Assembly: GCA_946480785.1 (NCBI GenBank)
Contig: CAMLLD010000003.1
Span: forward strand, 62,001 to 126,000
Length of the DNA: 64,000 bases
From: an uncultured Blastocatellia bacterium
Lineage (GTDB): Bacteria; Acidobacteriota; Blastocatellia; Pyrinomonadales; Pyrinomonadaceae
Reading direction: 5' to 3'
Under the pieces are notes generated by a model that was not told the DNA's origin, did not search any database, and saw only the letters and a program-made list of their open reading frames with translations. Numbering within the stretch: position 1 is the first letter of the stretch; every line of letters starts with the position of its first letter. The position numbers and the translations under genes were made by a program. Positions 8,145-16,989 of this stretch are shown here, piece by piece.

Positions 8145-10067
8145 ATGAATGACGAAAAGCTTGCCGCGCGCATTCGTGCGCTCGAATCCTTCGCCGCGAA
8201 GAATCCAAAACTTTATCGGTTTCGCGTGGCCCTGCTCGCACTGTTGGGCTATGCGTACCTCGTGTTCATTGTGGCGGTGCTGCTGGCGATTGTCATCGCA
8301 GTGGGCCTCAGCGCCAGCTTCAACTTCGTCGTTATCAAAATCCTGTGGATACCGTTGGTTTTGGCGGGCATCGTGCTGCGTTCGCTGTGGATCACGATCC
8401 CTGAGCCCAACGGTGAAGAGTTGCAACGAAGCGATGCCCCCGCGCTGTTTGAGCTCATTGATGAGATCAGCGAAAAACTGCGCGGCCCGAAGGTGGACCA
8501 CGTGTTGGTGTCGGATGAGTTCAACGCCTCGGTCGTGCAGATTCCGCGGTTTGGCATGTTCGGGTGGCTGCAAAATTATCTGGTCGTGGGACTGCCACTA
8601 ATGCGTGCGCTTGGGCCAATGGAATTTCGCGCGGTGCTGGCCCACGAGTTCGGCCACGTATCGGGCAAGCACGGCCGCTTCGCGGGTTGGATTTATCGCA
8701 TCCGGCGAACGTGGGTGCAGATTCTCACGACCGTACATCAACAGCGCAGCTACGCGTCATTTCTCTTCGAGCCTTTTCTCAAATCGTATGCGCCGTTTTT
8801 AAACCGCTACTCGTTCGTGCTCGCTCGCGCGCAGGAACGCGACGCCGATCGATACGCAGTCGAACTGGCCGGCAAAGACGTCGCCGGACTCGCCCTCACG
8901 CGGGTGATGACGAAGCAGCGAATCGTGACGGAGAACTTCTGGCCGGCCTTTTTTCGGGGAGCGAAAGAGCAGACGCTCGCGCCGAGGGAACCGTTCACGC
9001 AAATGCTTTCGGGAGTGGAGCAAGCGATCGGTTATGCGAAAGCGCAGCAGTGGTTTTTCGAAGCTCTGCGCGTGCCGACCGGATATGAGGATACGCATCC
9101 GGCACTCAGCGATCGTCTCGCCGCAATCGGTTTCGCGAAAGACAGTCCTGAGTTGCAGGCTCTCGTTGATGCAGTAGTAAAAGCGGATGCGCAGAATGAA
9201 TCGGCGGCAGCCAGGTATTTAGGCGAACTGCCCGCAGAGTTTTTGCCGCGCACAAACCGGCTTTGGCGCGAGCGCATCGCGCGCCACTGGAACGACAGGC
9301 ATGGCCAGATCAAAGCGGCTGCCGCACGCAGAGCGGAACTCGACGAACAGGCAAAGACGCGTCCGCTGACGATCGAAGAACAATGGACACGCGCCCGGGC
9401 AATCGCTGAAAGCGAAAACGACGAGGCTGCCGTTACGGCGCTCAAAGACATTCTCTCCGAGTCTCCCGAGCACGCGGGCGCCAACTACGCGTTGGGGACC
9501 ATTTTGCTGGACGACGGCAACGCAGAGGGAGTCGCATATCTGGAGAAGGTGGTCCAACCCGGCACGGAGCTCGGCGTTGAGGCTTGCCACAAGATTTCGG
9601 GTTTCTATCTGGAACAGGGTGAGCGACAAAAAGCGGAAGAGTTTCGCAAACAGGCGGAACAGAACTACAACGCGCTACTCTACGTGCGCCAACAGGCCTT
9701 CACGTTTTCAGCCAAGGATCGCTTCGCGCCGCACGATCTGGATGAGACGCGAGTGAAGGAATTGCGAGAGCAACTGAAGCACGTACGCGGACTCGCCGCA
9801 GCCTATCTCGTGCGCAAACTCATCGATGGTCCAATGCCCGTGCTTTACGTTCTGGCGGTTAACACAGCCTTCACGTGGCGTAACGGGCAGAGCCGGCAGG
9901 ATATCGATTCGCTCTTCGACGAACTGACGGCAAAGGTCGATATCCCCTCACCGTCGGTGTTTATTTCTCTCGATGGCGAACACGCGTATCTGCTAAACCA
10001 TTTCTGCCGCATCGCGGGCGCGGAGCTCTTTGCTACAGACGAGCACGGCGTCCGCTATCTGCATTGA
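8145..10067 (+). CDS. M48 family membrane metallopeptidase
   Basis: 640-residue integral membrane zinc protease of the Ste24/HtpX type. Two transmembrane segments lie at about residues 29-52 and 60-80. The zinc motif HEFGH is at 167-171, with the downstream glutamate ligand in RAQERDADRYAVELAG. Residues from about 390 contain helical TPR-like repeats (ANYALGTILLDDGNAEGVAYL), so the protease is fused to a protein-binding tail. Family members degrade misfolded membrane proteins. The stop codon TGA (10065-10067) abuts the first palindrome of the downstream repeat cluster. Confidence 0.9.
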   Translation: MNDEKLAARIRALESFAAKNPKLYRFRVALLALLGYAYLVFIVAVLLAIVIAVGLSASFNFVVIKILWIPLVLAGIVLRSLWITIPEPNGEELQRSDAPALFELIDEISEKLRGPKVDHVLVSDEFNASVVQIPRFGMFGWLQNYLVVGLPLMRALGPMEFRAVLAHEFGHVSGKHGRFAGWIYRIRRTWVQILTTVHQQRSYASFLFEPFLKSYAPFLNRYSFVLARAQERDADRYAVELAGKDVAGLALTRVMTKQRIVTENFWPAFFRGAKEQTLAPREPFTQMLSGVEQAIGYAKAQQWFFEALRVPTGYEDTHPALSDRLAAIGFAKDSPELQALVDAVVKADAQNESAAARYLGELPAEFLPRTNRLWRERIARHWNDRHGQIKAAAARRAELDEQAKTRPLTIEEQWTRARAIAESENDEAAVTALKDILSESPEHAGANYALGTILLDDGNAEGVAYLEKVVQPGTELGVEACHKISGFYLEQGERQKAEEFRKQAEQNYNALLYVRQQAFTFSAKDRFAPHDLDETRVKELREQLKHVRGLAAAYLVRKLIDGPMPVLYVLAVNTAFTWRNGQSRQDIDSLFDELTAKVDIPSPSVFISLDGEHAYLLNHFCRIAGAELFATDEHGVRYLH

Positions 10068-10390
10068 ACTCCGAAGGAGTTCGCAAATTTGAGCCCAGGG
10101 TTCCTACCCTGGGTACTAAAAAGAAGGCGCGCGCGAACGCTGAAAGCGTTGGCGAACCCCGCTTCTAGATCCTGGCCAACGCTTTCAGCGTTTGCAGGTT
10201 GTCTTGATGGGCCTTCCCAGGGTTGAAACAACCCTGGGCTGGCATTAGTTAACGCCTTCGGCGTCCCCAAGCCTTGTTAAGCCTTTGGCGTTCGGAGTTT
10301 TGTGCAAGCCCTGGGCTGGCATTAGTTAACGCCTTCGGCGTCCCAAGCCTCGTTAAGCCTTTGGCGTTCGGAGTTTTTGTGCAAAGCCCT
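10067..10390. repeat. REP-like palindrome cluster with a 77-bp tandem repeat
   Basis: A non-coding cluster of short palindromes: AACTCC-GAA-GGAGTT (10067-10081), CCCAGGG/CCCTGGG (10094-10113), AACGCTGAAAGCGTT (10136-10150) and its inverse (10178-10192), and CCCAGGGTT/AACCCTGGG (10216-10238). Two tandem copies of a roughly 77-bp unit follow, at 10232-10308 and 10309-10386, each holding AACGCCTTCGGCGT. The copies differ by one substitution and two single-base indels. The pattern resembles bacterial REP/BIME elements. It separates the M48 gene from the convergent secreted-protein gene, so it may also stop transcription. Confidence 0.8.
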
Positions 10391-10410
10391 GCATTGAGCT
10401 CCTCGATCCT

Positions 10411-11121
10411 TTACGGCTTCGTTACTTTCAAATCCGTGACCATCACCTCGGTGTTGTGCGCGAAACGCAAACCGTAAACGCCGTCAGTCGATTTCAACTT
10501 ACCGCTCGTAACCAGCACCGACTTGTCGTAACTCGCGACCACTTTGTTGTTGATGGCGCATTCGACTTTGTCGCCCTTCACTGAAAGCGCGATCTCCTGC
10601 GTCACCGGTTCGCCCACCGCGGCAGCTTTGTTCACTGCGGGATCGGCAGCGCCGCGTGGTCCATTCAGTTGAAATGCCGCCGGGCCGAAGCCGCGCACGA
10701 TGAAGTTGCCGTTGCCGTAAGCCGCGCAGTAGAGGTAGCTCTGCTGATCTGTGCCGAGGTCGTTGCCCGCGATCATGATGCCGTATGGATGAGGATGACT
10801 GTTGAGGTTCATGTACTTCGGTTCTTTGAACGTGGCTTTGACGGTGTAGTCGCCGCTCGCTTTGTTGGCGGGGTTCCAATACGTGACTGCGGGACCGGTG
10901 ACAACGTGCAGCGCGTTGCCTTCCTTGCCAAACTTCGCGCTGTTGAGCGTCATGCCGTTGGCCTCTTCGCGGGCGTCGACTTTTCCGGTCCAACCGGAAA
11001 CAGAAACTCCGCCGCCGGCGACGTTGCGTGATGAATCCGATTGGCCGCCTTGCGAGAAGTGTGTCCGCGGCACGAGCGCGATCGCGAGAAGAGCGAGAGT
11101 CAAAGCAGCAACATATCGCAT
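10411..11121 (-). CDS. Secreted hypothetical protein, concanavalin-like beta fold suspected
   Basis: 236 residues with a clear signal peptide (MRYVAALTLALLAIALVPRTHF). The mature part is beta-rich, with WTGKVDAREEANG, DYTVKATFKEPKYMNLNSH, SYLYCAAYGNGNFIVRGF and KVECAINNKVVASYDK. This run of short strands and the final VYGLRFAHNTEVMVTDLKV resembles LamG/DUF1080-type jelly-roll proteins that bind or cut carbohydrates; no catalytic residues can be assigned. It is convergent with the M48 gene across the palindrome cluster. Confidence 0.7.
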   Translation of the reverse strand: MRYVAALTLALLAIALVPRTHFSQGGQSDSSRNVAGGGVSVSGWTGKVDAREEANGMTLNSAKFGKEGNALHVVTGPAVTYWNPANKASGDYTVKATFKEPKYMNLNSHPHPYGIMIAGNDLGTDQQSYLYCAAYGNGNFIVRGFGPAAFQLNGPRGAADPAVNKAAAVGEPVTQEIALSVKGDKVECAINNKVVASYDKSVLVTSGKLKSTDGVYGLRFAHNTEVMVTDLKVTKP

Positions 11122-11196
11122 GTGAACAGTCCTCCAGAGTAAGTGTTGGGAAAGGAGTCTATCGAGCGAATCGTATTAGAGCAGCGCGTGAAGGAT

Positions 11197-11704
11197 TTAT
11201 GATCTGCGTTTCAGCCGCCGGTGCATGAACATGCCGCCCACCAGCGCGCCGACGACACCGCCAATCCCTCCGGAAACTAACCAACGCGTACCACGGTTTG
11301 ATTCGAGCGCCATCTGCTGACGGGCCTTGCGCGCTTTCCTGGTAAGCACGCGCGTCGGCATCGCGAATCGCTGCTTCGAGGCGATTCCGGCTGGTCTCGA
11401 GCACTTTGAGTTGCGACTCAACGCCGTCGCGTTCGATTTGCAGTTGGCGGCGACGTGTTTCGCGCAGTTCTTCCGGTTTGGTTGAGCCGACGCCGGCCAG
11501 CGAGCGTTCGATGTTTTCGGGTTTGAGCGCCTCGTCTAACTGCTGCGCACGCGCGCGCAGATTCTCTTCTTTCGTTTGCACTTCTAGCAACTGTGCGCGC
11601 AGTTTTTCCGCGGATTCGGCGGACGTTGTCGGTTGCTGCGCTTGAGCAGAGATGATGAACGTGAACAGCAGTGCAAACAGAACGGGTCTGGCTTTCGATT
11701 TCAT
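11197..11704 (-). pseudogene. Frameshifted secreted coiled-coil/membrane protein
   Basis: Two frames join into one sensible protein. Frame one begins at ATG 11704 (GGAGG site 7 nt upstream): signal peptide MKSKARPVLFALLFTFIISAQAQ, then a coiled coil (LRAQLLEVQTKEENLRARAQQL, and on to RLEAAIRDADARAYQE). Near 11330-11340 the meaningful reading moves to another frame (KARKARQQMALESNRGTR) ending in a membrane helix WLVSGGIGGVVGALVGGMF and a basic tail. A single lost base in an A-run, at CAGGAAAGCG, would explain it. It is either a true frameshift mutation, a sequencing error, or, less likely, slippage. The function is unknown. Confidence 0.65.
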
Positions 11705-11778
11705 CGCGCGCCTCCAGATGCGAATTAGCTTAACGCGAATCGAAGCAAATCGAAAGCCGCGCATTACGCCGCGCTTAG

Positions 11779-12153
11779 TTAGAGCCGGGTGGTGTTTTCG
11801 ATTGCTTGTTCTGTTTGTGCCGGTTCGCGTGTCGTGAGTGCGCCGTTTCGGTAGGCACTCGGCGTCATGCCGTAGATGCGTTTGAAGTCTCTGACGAAGT
11901 GGCTGTCGTCGGAGCACCCGACGCGTCTGACGATCTCTTTCACGCTGAGAAAAGTGGTGGTGAGAAGGGTGGCGGCCTGCTGCATTCGCAGCGACTTGAG
12001 ATATTTTGCGGGCGGCGTGCCGGTGATGGTTTTGAAGAGATAACAGAAATAAGGTGGCGAAAGGTTTACGGATTCGGCCATCTCTCCCAGGGTGAAGCTG
12101 CGGCTGGGATCGTCCTGCATCAGTTCGATTAGTCGTTTAACGCGCTCTGCCAT
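11779..12153 (-). CDS. Short AraC-family transcriptional regulator (DNA-binding domain only)
   Basis: 124 residues comprising just the two helix-turn-helix units of the AraC C-terminal domain: FTLGEMAESVNLSPPYFCYLFK and VKEIVRRVGCSDDSHFVRDFKR, ending IYGMTPSAYR. There is no sensor or dimerisation domain. The ATG at 12153 has GGGAGG about 6 nt upstream, so it is preferred to the upstream frame start at 12189. Targets are unknown; the 400-bp region upstream, shared with a divergent strong promoter, is a candidate. Confidence 0.9.
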   Translation of the reverse strand: MAERVKRLIELMQDDPSRSFTLGEMAESVNLSPPYFCYLFKTITGTPPAKYLKSLRMQQAATLLTTTFLSVKEIVRRVGCSDDSHFVRDFKRIYGMTPSAYRNGALTTREPAQTEQAIENTTRL

Positions 12154-12551
12154 GCGTCCTCCCTTTGAACTCTTACGACCAACACACACAGGTACACCTC
12201 ATGAAGTTACCCGCACGGTGTTGAATGGATGTTGCGACTGATCTGGACGCGTGCGCCGCACAATTCGAGCGGCACGCTCAGTCTGTTTCACGACGTGCGG
12301 CGAAAAGCCACAGTCGGACTTTATCGGGAGTTTCGGGAGTAATCGCGCGGGACAGTGGGGCTGTTCTGCGCGATGCGTAGTTGTAACGCATGTGGGGGTG
12401 ATTGGGCAAGCTAAAGTCAGATCGTTTCTGTAAACGAACCTGTACGCAACGGAATTGACAGCTGTTGGAGTGAGGGAATATAAAACTCGCGGCTAAGGCG
12501 CAACTCACAAGACCACTTTTCCTTCGTTTGTCACGGGCCGGGAGATCATCC
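12154..12551. other. 398-bp divergent intergenic region
   Basis: No gene is supported here. It separates the AraC-type regulator from the secreted-protein pair and contains the sigma-70 type promoter listed at 12455-12484. The antisense frame at 12278-12553 has no family resemblance. Confidence 0.5.
12455..12484 (+). promoter_or_regulatory. Sigma-70 type promoter of the secreted-protein operon
   Basis: TTGACA (12455-12460) is a perfect -35 box. After 18 nt comes TATAAA (12479-12484), one base from the -10 consensus. A start near 12491 would give a leader of about 60 nt before the ATG at 12552, which has GGGAGA just ahead. Confidence 0.7.
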
Positions 12552-13298
12552 ATGAAGGTGTACAGACTAACCTACTTTCTTCTGCTCCTGATCGTCGGAA
12601 CCTTGGGATTAACGTCGGCTAGATACCAGCAAAAGCTGGGCGATAGCACTAAAGAAAGCGACTACACGAAACAACTACAAGCCAGGAAACTTCAGTTTCC
12701 CACGGCCGAGTATAACGAAGCTGATTCAACGGATCCGAAGAGAAATGAGATCCTGAAAGAGAAGAAAGCCCGAAAGAACAACTTCAAGCTTGTCGCAAGA
12801 AATCCTCCGGCGTGGCAAACGGAACGTGTGGCGATAAATGAGGGCGGCATGGATTTCCCTGCCCTGCCGGTTGCTCAAAGCGAATACATCGTCGTCGGAA
12901 AAGTCACCGCAGCGGAAGCTCATCTGTCCGAAAACAAAAAGAATGTCTACTCAGAATTCGAAGTGATCGTTGAGAAGGTGCTCAAAACCGCGAGCAGCTC
13001 AATCATTCCCGGAACTGAAATCACAGTCGATAGAGTGGGTGGTGTCGTGAAGTACCCCAACGGACGAAGTGTTCTTTACCGGCTCGCCGACACGAACATG
13101 CCAGTAACCGGCGAAAGATACCTTCTGTTCCTTACTTCAAAGAACCAGCAAGACATCTCAATTCTGACGGCCTACGAATTAGGTGCCACAGTTACGCCTT
13201 TGGACGAATCACCACAGTTTGAAAAATACCGAGGCGTTGCAGAAAGCCTGCTGCTGCAAAACGTACAAGATGCACTAACCAAATCTTCACCTTACTAG
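12552..13298 (+). CDS. Secreted hypothetical protein
   Basis: 248 residues from the ATG at 12552, which has a GGGAGA ribosome site; the frame also opens 24 nt upstream. An N-terminal hydrophobic segment (VYRLTYFLLLLIVGTLGLTS) is a signal peptide or anchor. A charged helical stretch follows (EILKEKKARKNNFKLVARN), then a beta-rich domain (SEYIVVGKVTAAEAHLSENK, SEFEVIVEKVLKTAS, RYLLFLTS). The sequence pattern looks like an OB- or SH3-like beta domain, but I do not recognise the family. It lies 26 nt before the metzincin-like gene, in one operon, and may assist or be exported with it. Confidence 0.65.
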   Translation: MKVYRLTYFLLLLIVGTLGLTSARYQQKLGDSTKESDYTKQLQARKLQFPTAEYNEADSTDPKRNEILKEKKARKNNFKLVARNPPAWQTERVAINEGGMDFPALPVAQSEYIVVGKVTAAEAHLSENKKNVYSEFEVIVEKVLKTASSSIIPGTEITVDRVGGVVKYPNGRSVLYRLADTNMPVTGERYLLFLTSKNQQDISILTAYELGATVTPLDESPQFEKYRGVAESLLLQNVQDALTKSSPY

Positions 13299-13324
13299 TT
13301 GACATCAAAAGTTGGAGGACGACT

Positions 13325-14839
13325 ATGTCCGCTGTCCTCATAAATCGCATTGCTCAAGTCCTTCTGTTCGGCGTCTGGCTAATTATCATTGCTATTGAAT
13401 TCACGTCGACCGTCGCGTCTTCTCAAAGCTGCAACAACCCGACATACAGTAATCCCATTACCATAACCGTCAATAGTTGGGTTACTCGTACTCAAGTTAC
13501 CGTGCAGATCGATGACACGTTTTCCGGCGACAGAGCAGCGGGGCTGCAGGCTGGTAATGAGAAATGGAATAATCCCGCGTTGGTCACCTGTTCAGGCGTA
13601 AGCTTTACTGGCTTTCAGCGAGTTGCTATCGCTCCCGAGGATTATGAGGAAACGCCGCCAGCTGGACGTCTTATTTGGCAAAATGATGACCCTGAGAATG
13701 GTAAAAACGGAATTGTCTTGGCCGAAGTCAATTCCGGAGGACGGGTCGTAGCGGCCCGAATCAAAATCCTGCCGAGCGCTGTGAATATCGCTCAGGGCAC
13801 TTACTTTAACTATCTCGGGACACATGAAGTGGGTCATACGTTTAATTTGCGCGATTGTGTCTCGACGAGTGGCTGCCAGACAGGCACAGAACCGACTATC
13901 ATGCGCGGGCATTCAGATGGCATTACGTCAAGCAACACTTTCAATACCGATGGTCCAAAGGAATGCGACATACAGAAGGTGCTAGCCATTTACTGTCCGC
14001 AAACTCCTTCTCCAACCCCAACCCCCACACCAATACCGACGCCACCACAAACGGAGACTGACTGCCAAAGCTGGGGTTGGGAGTGGGACTCGTTTACCAG
14101 TTCGTGTTCACCGGGTGGTGGTTTCCTCAATCCTTGTCCGGACAACTGTACGCCGGACATGTTTAGCGAACCGGGCCAGGGCGGAAACAGTTGTGTTGGA
14201 CCAACCGATTTCTGCGTCTATCCGTCAGGCGGTTGCGAGAGTGGTTATGCGAATGCCGGTAACGGTTGCTGCTGCTCGTCTTTCAACTCTCCCATCCTGA
14301 TCGACGTGAACGGCAACGGCTTTTCACTAACAAGTGCGGCGAATGGAGTGGACTTCGACATCAATGGCGACGGAATCAAAGAGAGACTCTCGTGGACAGC
14401 GCCAAACTCCGATGATGCCTGGTTAGTGTTGGACCACAGCAACAACGGAACGATCGACAACGGACGCGAACTCTTCGGCAACTACACACCACAAACTAAG
14501 CCGCCTTTCGGCGTACCCGCTAACGGATTCATCGCTCTTGGCGAATACGATAAGCCTGCAAACGGCGGGAATGGAGACGGCGTGATCAACCAAGCCGACT
14601 CGGTCTTTACCCGCCTGCGTTTGTGGCGCGACGAAAACCATAACGGCATGGCGGAAAGTGCAGAGTTACATTCGCTCCGCGAGCTGCAAGTGAGCACGCT
14701 CGAATTGACTTACAAGGAGTCCAAACAGATAGACCAGTATGGCAACCAGTTTCGCTACCGGGCCAAGGTGAAGAATATACAGGGACAGCAGATGGGCCGT
14801 TGGGCTTGGGACGTGTTTCTGGTTAAGAAAACTTTGTAA
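13325..14839 (+). CDS. Secreted metzincin-like zinc protease with calcium-binding C-terminal domain
   Basis: 504 residues with a signal peptide (about 1-34). The zinc site is HEVGH (167-171) followed by D177, i.e. HExxHxxxxxD, the spacing used by snapalysin-type metzincins whose third ligand is Asp. A Met-turn-like PTIMRG lies at about 190-195. A Pro/Thr linker (PTPTPTPIPTPP) leads to a Cys-rich segment and then to a C-terminal domain with Asp/Asn/Gly repeats (DVNGNG, DINGDGIKE, DHSNNGTIDNG, DENHNGM) like calcium-binding loops. The likely role is extracellular proteolysis. The usual Gly after the second His is Asn here, so activity is not certain. Confidence 0.75.
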   Translation: MSAVLINRIAQVLLFGVWLIIIAIEFTSTVASSQSCNNPTYSNPITITVNSWVTRTQVTVQIDDTFSGDRAAGLQAGNEKWNNPALVTCSGVSFTGFQRVAIAPEDYEETPPAGRLIWQNDDPENGKNGIVLAEVNSGGRVVAARIKILPSAVNIAQGTYFNYLGTHEVGHTFNLRDCVSTSGCQTGTEPTIMRGHSDGITSSNTFNTDGPKECDIQKVLAIYCPQTPSPTPTPTPIPTPPQTETDCQSWGWEWDSFTSSCSPGGGFLNPCPDNCTPDMFSEPGQGGNSCVGPTDFCVYPSGGCESGYANAGNGCCCSSFNSPILIDVNGNGFSLTSAANGVDFDINGDGIKERLSWTAPNSDDAWLVLDHSNNGTIDNGRELFGNYTPQTKPPFGVPANGFIALGEYDKPANGGNGDGVINQADSVFTRLRLWRDENHNGMAESAELHSLRELQVSTLELTYKESKQIDQYGNQFRYRAKVKNIQGQQMGRWAWDVFLVKKTL

Positions 14840-14854
14840 CGCTCCGAAGACTGG

Positions 14855-16744
14855 CTATGGTCGGAGGCGGATGCGGGCGAGGGTGTCGGTGAAGCGGCGT
14901 TGGGAACGGAGTTTGGCGAAGACTGGATCGACCTTCAGGTTCATCAACCAGATGTCGCGCTCTTCCACCGCGCGATCCAGCCACTTGAAGGCTTGCTCCT
15001 GATCTCCGAGGCCTGCGTAAATCGCGGCCACCGTGTAAGGCGAGACATATCGCTGCGGCGGCAACTGCTGCAGATCATTAAGGACTTGCTGCGCTTCCGC
15101 TTTCTTCCCGGCCACCGCGTAAGCATGGCCCAACAGCGCGAGCATCAACGGACTGCCCGAAAGCTTCACGCCCGTCTGAAACTCGGAGATCGCTTCCGCG
15201 TACATGCCTTTCCCTTCGTACGCAAGACCCAGATAACGCCGCGCCGGAAACGAACTCGGATCGAGCTCGAGAATCTTGCGACACTGCTCGATCGCTTCGT
15301 CGTTGTGTCCTGACAAGTAATAGATCCAGCCGAGATGCGAACTCGCTACAAACGAGAGCGGCTCCAGTTCCTGTGTTCGCTTCGCTTCGGCGATCGCTTC
15401 ATCGAAGCGTTCGACCGCGACGAGATACGAGCTGTACCACTGGTGCGCCGGCGCGTAAGCAGGCTTCAACTTGATCGCCGATTGAAACTCGCGTTCGGTC
15501 TCCGCCCGATCCCAATCCCAGCGAAACTTGATGAACGCCATCGACGTGTGTGCTTCGGCTGAACTCTCGTCGATCTCAAGCGCCTTCGCGGCCGCTTCTT
15601 TCGCTTTCGGAAATCCTTCTTTCGGTTGCAGACGCCCGTAGACGACGAGCATGTTGTAACAGTCGGCGAGTCCGGCGTAAGCGGCGCTGTTGTTCGGATC
15701 GATCTCAATCGCCTGATTGAAAAACCCGATCGCCTCCTGCAGCGCGTCGCCCGTGCGCTTGTTCCACGAGTTGCGGCCTTTCAAATAGAGACGATAAGCC
15801 TCAAGCTGCTTCTTCTCTTCGACGTTCAGTTTCAGACGCAGATTTTCGAAGATGTCGCGCGAGATGTCGTCCTGCACCAGCAGCACGTCGGAGACTTTAT
15901 GATCGTAGTGTTGTCCCCAAAGCTGCGCGAGGTTATCGAGGTCGATCAGGTCTGCCTGGATGCTGATGATGTCGCCGTGGCGGCGCATGCGGCCGGTGAC
16001 GACCGCGCGCACGTTCAACTCCTGGCCGATCTTGCGCGGGTCGAGGTCCTTGCCTTTGTAACCGGCAACCACGCTGCGCGGCACGACGCGCAACTGCGGC
16101 AACTTCGAAAGACTATTGATCAAGCTCTCGGCGATCTTGTCGTTGATGTACTCGCCGTCGGGATCGGCCGACTCATCGACGAACGGCAGCACCGCGATCG
16201 ATTGAATCGCGGCCGTGTTGCCGGCCTTACTCGTGAAGTACATCAAGCCGATGATGCTGAAGACGACGACACCGGCCGCCGCGATAAAGGCGGGAGTTCG
16301 CCTTCGGGCAACAACAGGAACGGGAATTTTAGGAGAGATAACGGGATCGAGCTCCGGTGACGACAACGGCGCAAACGAATCAACGGGCGACGCCGCGACC
16401 GAACCAGCGCCTCTATTCGTCTCACTCGTTTCCGCGACAAACCGATATCCGCGACGCGGCACTGTCTCAATAAACTGCACTCCACCCGGCGTCTCGCCGA
16501 GCGCCTTCCGCAAAAGCGAAATGTTTTGAGTCAGGTTCCCTTCTTCGACAAACGTGTTGGGCCAGACACGTTTCATCAAATCGTCTTTCGCCACCACCTG
16601 CCCGCTGCTCTCCACGAGCACAAGCAGGATGTCGAAAACCTTCGGCGTGAGCGGCACGAGCTCGCCTTCGCGCAACAGCACGCGTTCCGCCACATTCAAG
16701 CGGAAACGGCCGAACTCGAAGCTGTGATTGTCCTGTTGACCCAC
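14855..16744 (-). CDS. CadC-like membrane transcriptional regulator with TPR sensor
   Basis: 629 residues. Residues about 8-105 are an OmpR/CadC winged helix (FRLNVAERVLLREGELVPL, QNISLLRKALGE, IETVPRRGYRFVAE). One transmembrane helix follows at about 153-175 (FIAAAGVVVFSIIGLMYF). The periplasmic part starts with a TolB/FlgO-like domain (IQSIAVLPFVDESADPDGEY to about 300) and continues with about seven TPR repeats to the C-terminus. It binds DNA directly while sensing outside signals. Such proteins are abundant in Acidobacteriota. It is convergent with the metzincin gene (15 nt between stops). Confidence 0.9.
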   Translation of the reverse strand: MGQQDNHSFEFGRFRLNVAERVLLREGELVPLTPKVFDILLVLVESSGQVVAKDDLMKRVWPNTFVEEGNLTQNISLLRKALGETPGGVQFIETVPRRGYRFVAETSETNRGAGSVAASPVDSFAPLSSPELDPVISPKIPVPVVARRRTPAFIAAAGVVVFSIIGLMYFTSKAGNTAAIQSIAVLPFVDESADPDGEYINDKIAESLINSLSKLPQLRVVPRSVVAGYKGKDLDPRKIGQELNVRAVVTGRMRRHGDIISIQADLIDLDNLAQLWGQHYDHKVSDVLLVQDDISRDIFENLRLKLNVEEKKQLEAYRLYLKGRNSWNKRTGDALQEAIGFFNQAIEIDPNNSAAYAGLADCYNMLVVYGRLQPKEGFPKAKEAAAKALEIDESSAEAHTSMAFIKFRWDWDRAETEREFQSAIKLKPAYAPAHQWYSSYLVAVERFDEAIAEAKRTQELEPLSFVASSHLGWIYYLSGHNDEAIEQCRKILELDPSSFPARRYLGLAYEGKGMYAEAISEFQTGVKLSGSPLMLALLGHAYAVAGKKAEAQQVLNDLQQLPPQRYVSPYTVAAIYAGLGDQEQAFKWLDRAVEERDIWLMNLKVDPVFAKLRSQRRFTDTLARIRLRP

Positions 16745-16857
16745 TAAAACCGGCCTTTGAGAAACCTCATTGAGGAAAACTTGAGTGCCGTCTGAGGACT
16801 TCGCGTCGCCCGAATTGTAATCTCAAAACGAAAATACTCAAAGTGAAGGATCTCCCC

Positions 16858-16989
16858 ATGATCGAGAACAAAAAGTCTTCCGAGTTGGTCGAGACGTGGT
16901 TGATCTATCTGCTGAGCGCGGCCGTGGCCATCGGCGCATTTTTGCTGGTCTGGTTGATCTCAACGCTGACGGGAATCGGCTGGGCGTGA
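16858..16989 (+). CDS. Small single-span membrane protein (43 residues)
   Basis: The product begins MIENKKSSELVETW and continues with one long hydrophobic helix (LIYLLSAAVAIGAFLLVWLI), ending GIGWA. The ATG has a GAAGGA ribosome site at a good distance (8 nt). It is divergent from the CadC-like regulator gene 113 nt away, and its last 30 nt overlap the end of the convergent DHA2 exporter gene. The charged N-terminus suggests an inner-membrane small protein, perhaps a regulator of a neighbouring transporter. I do not recognise the family. Confidence 0.6.
   Translation: MIENKKSSELVETWLIYLLSAAVAIGAFLLVWLISTLTGIGWA

Noticed and set aside
10067..10390. CRISPR array
   Set aside because: Repeats are palindromes and a two-copy tandem unit without regular unique spacers, and there are no cas genes in the window.
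12278..12553. 91-residue minus-strand ORF in the promoter region
   Set aside because: It overlaps a strong plus-strand promoter and has no family resemblance.
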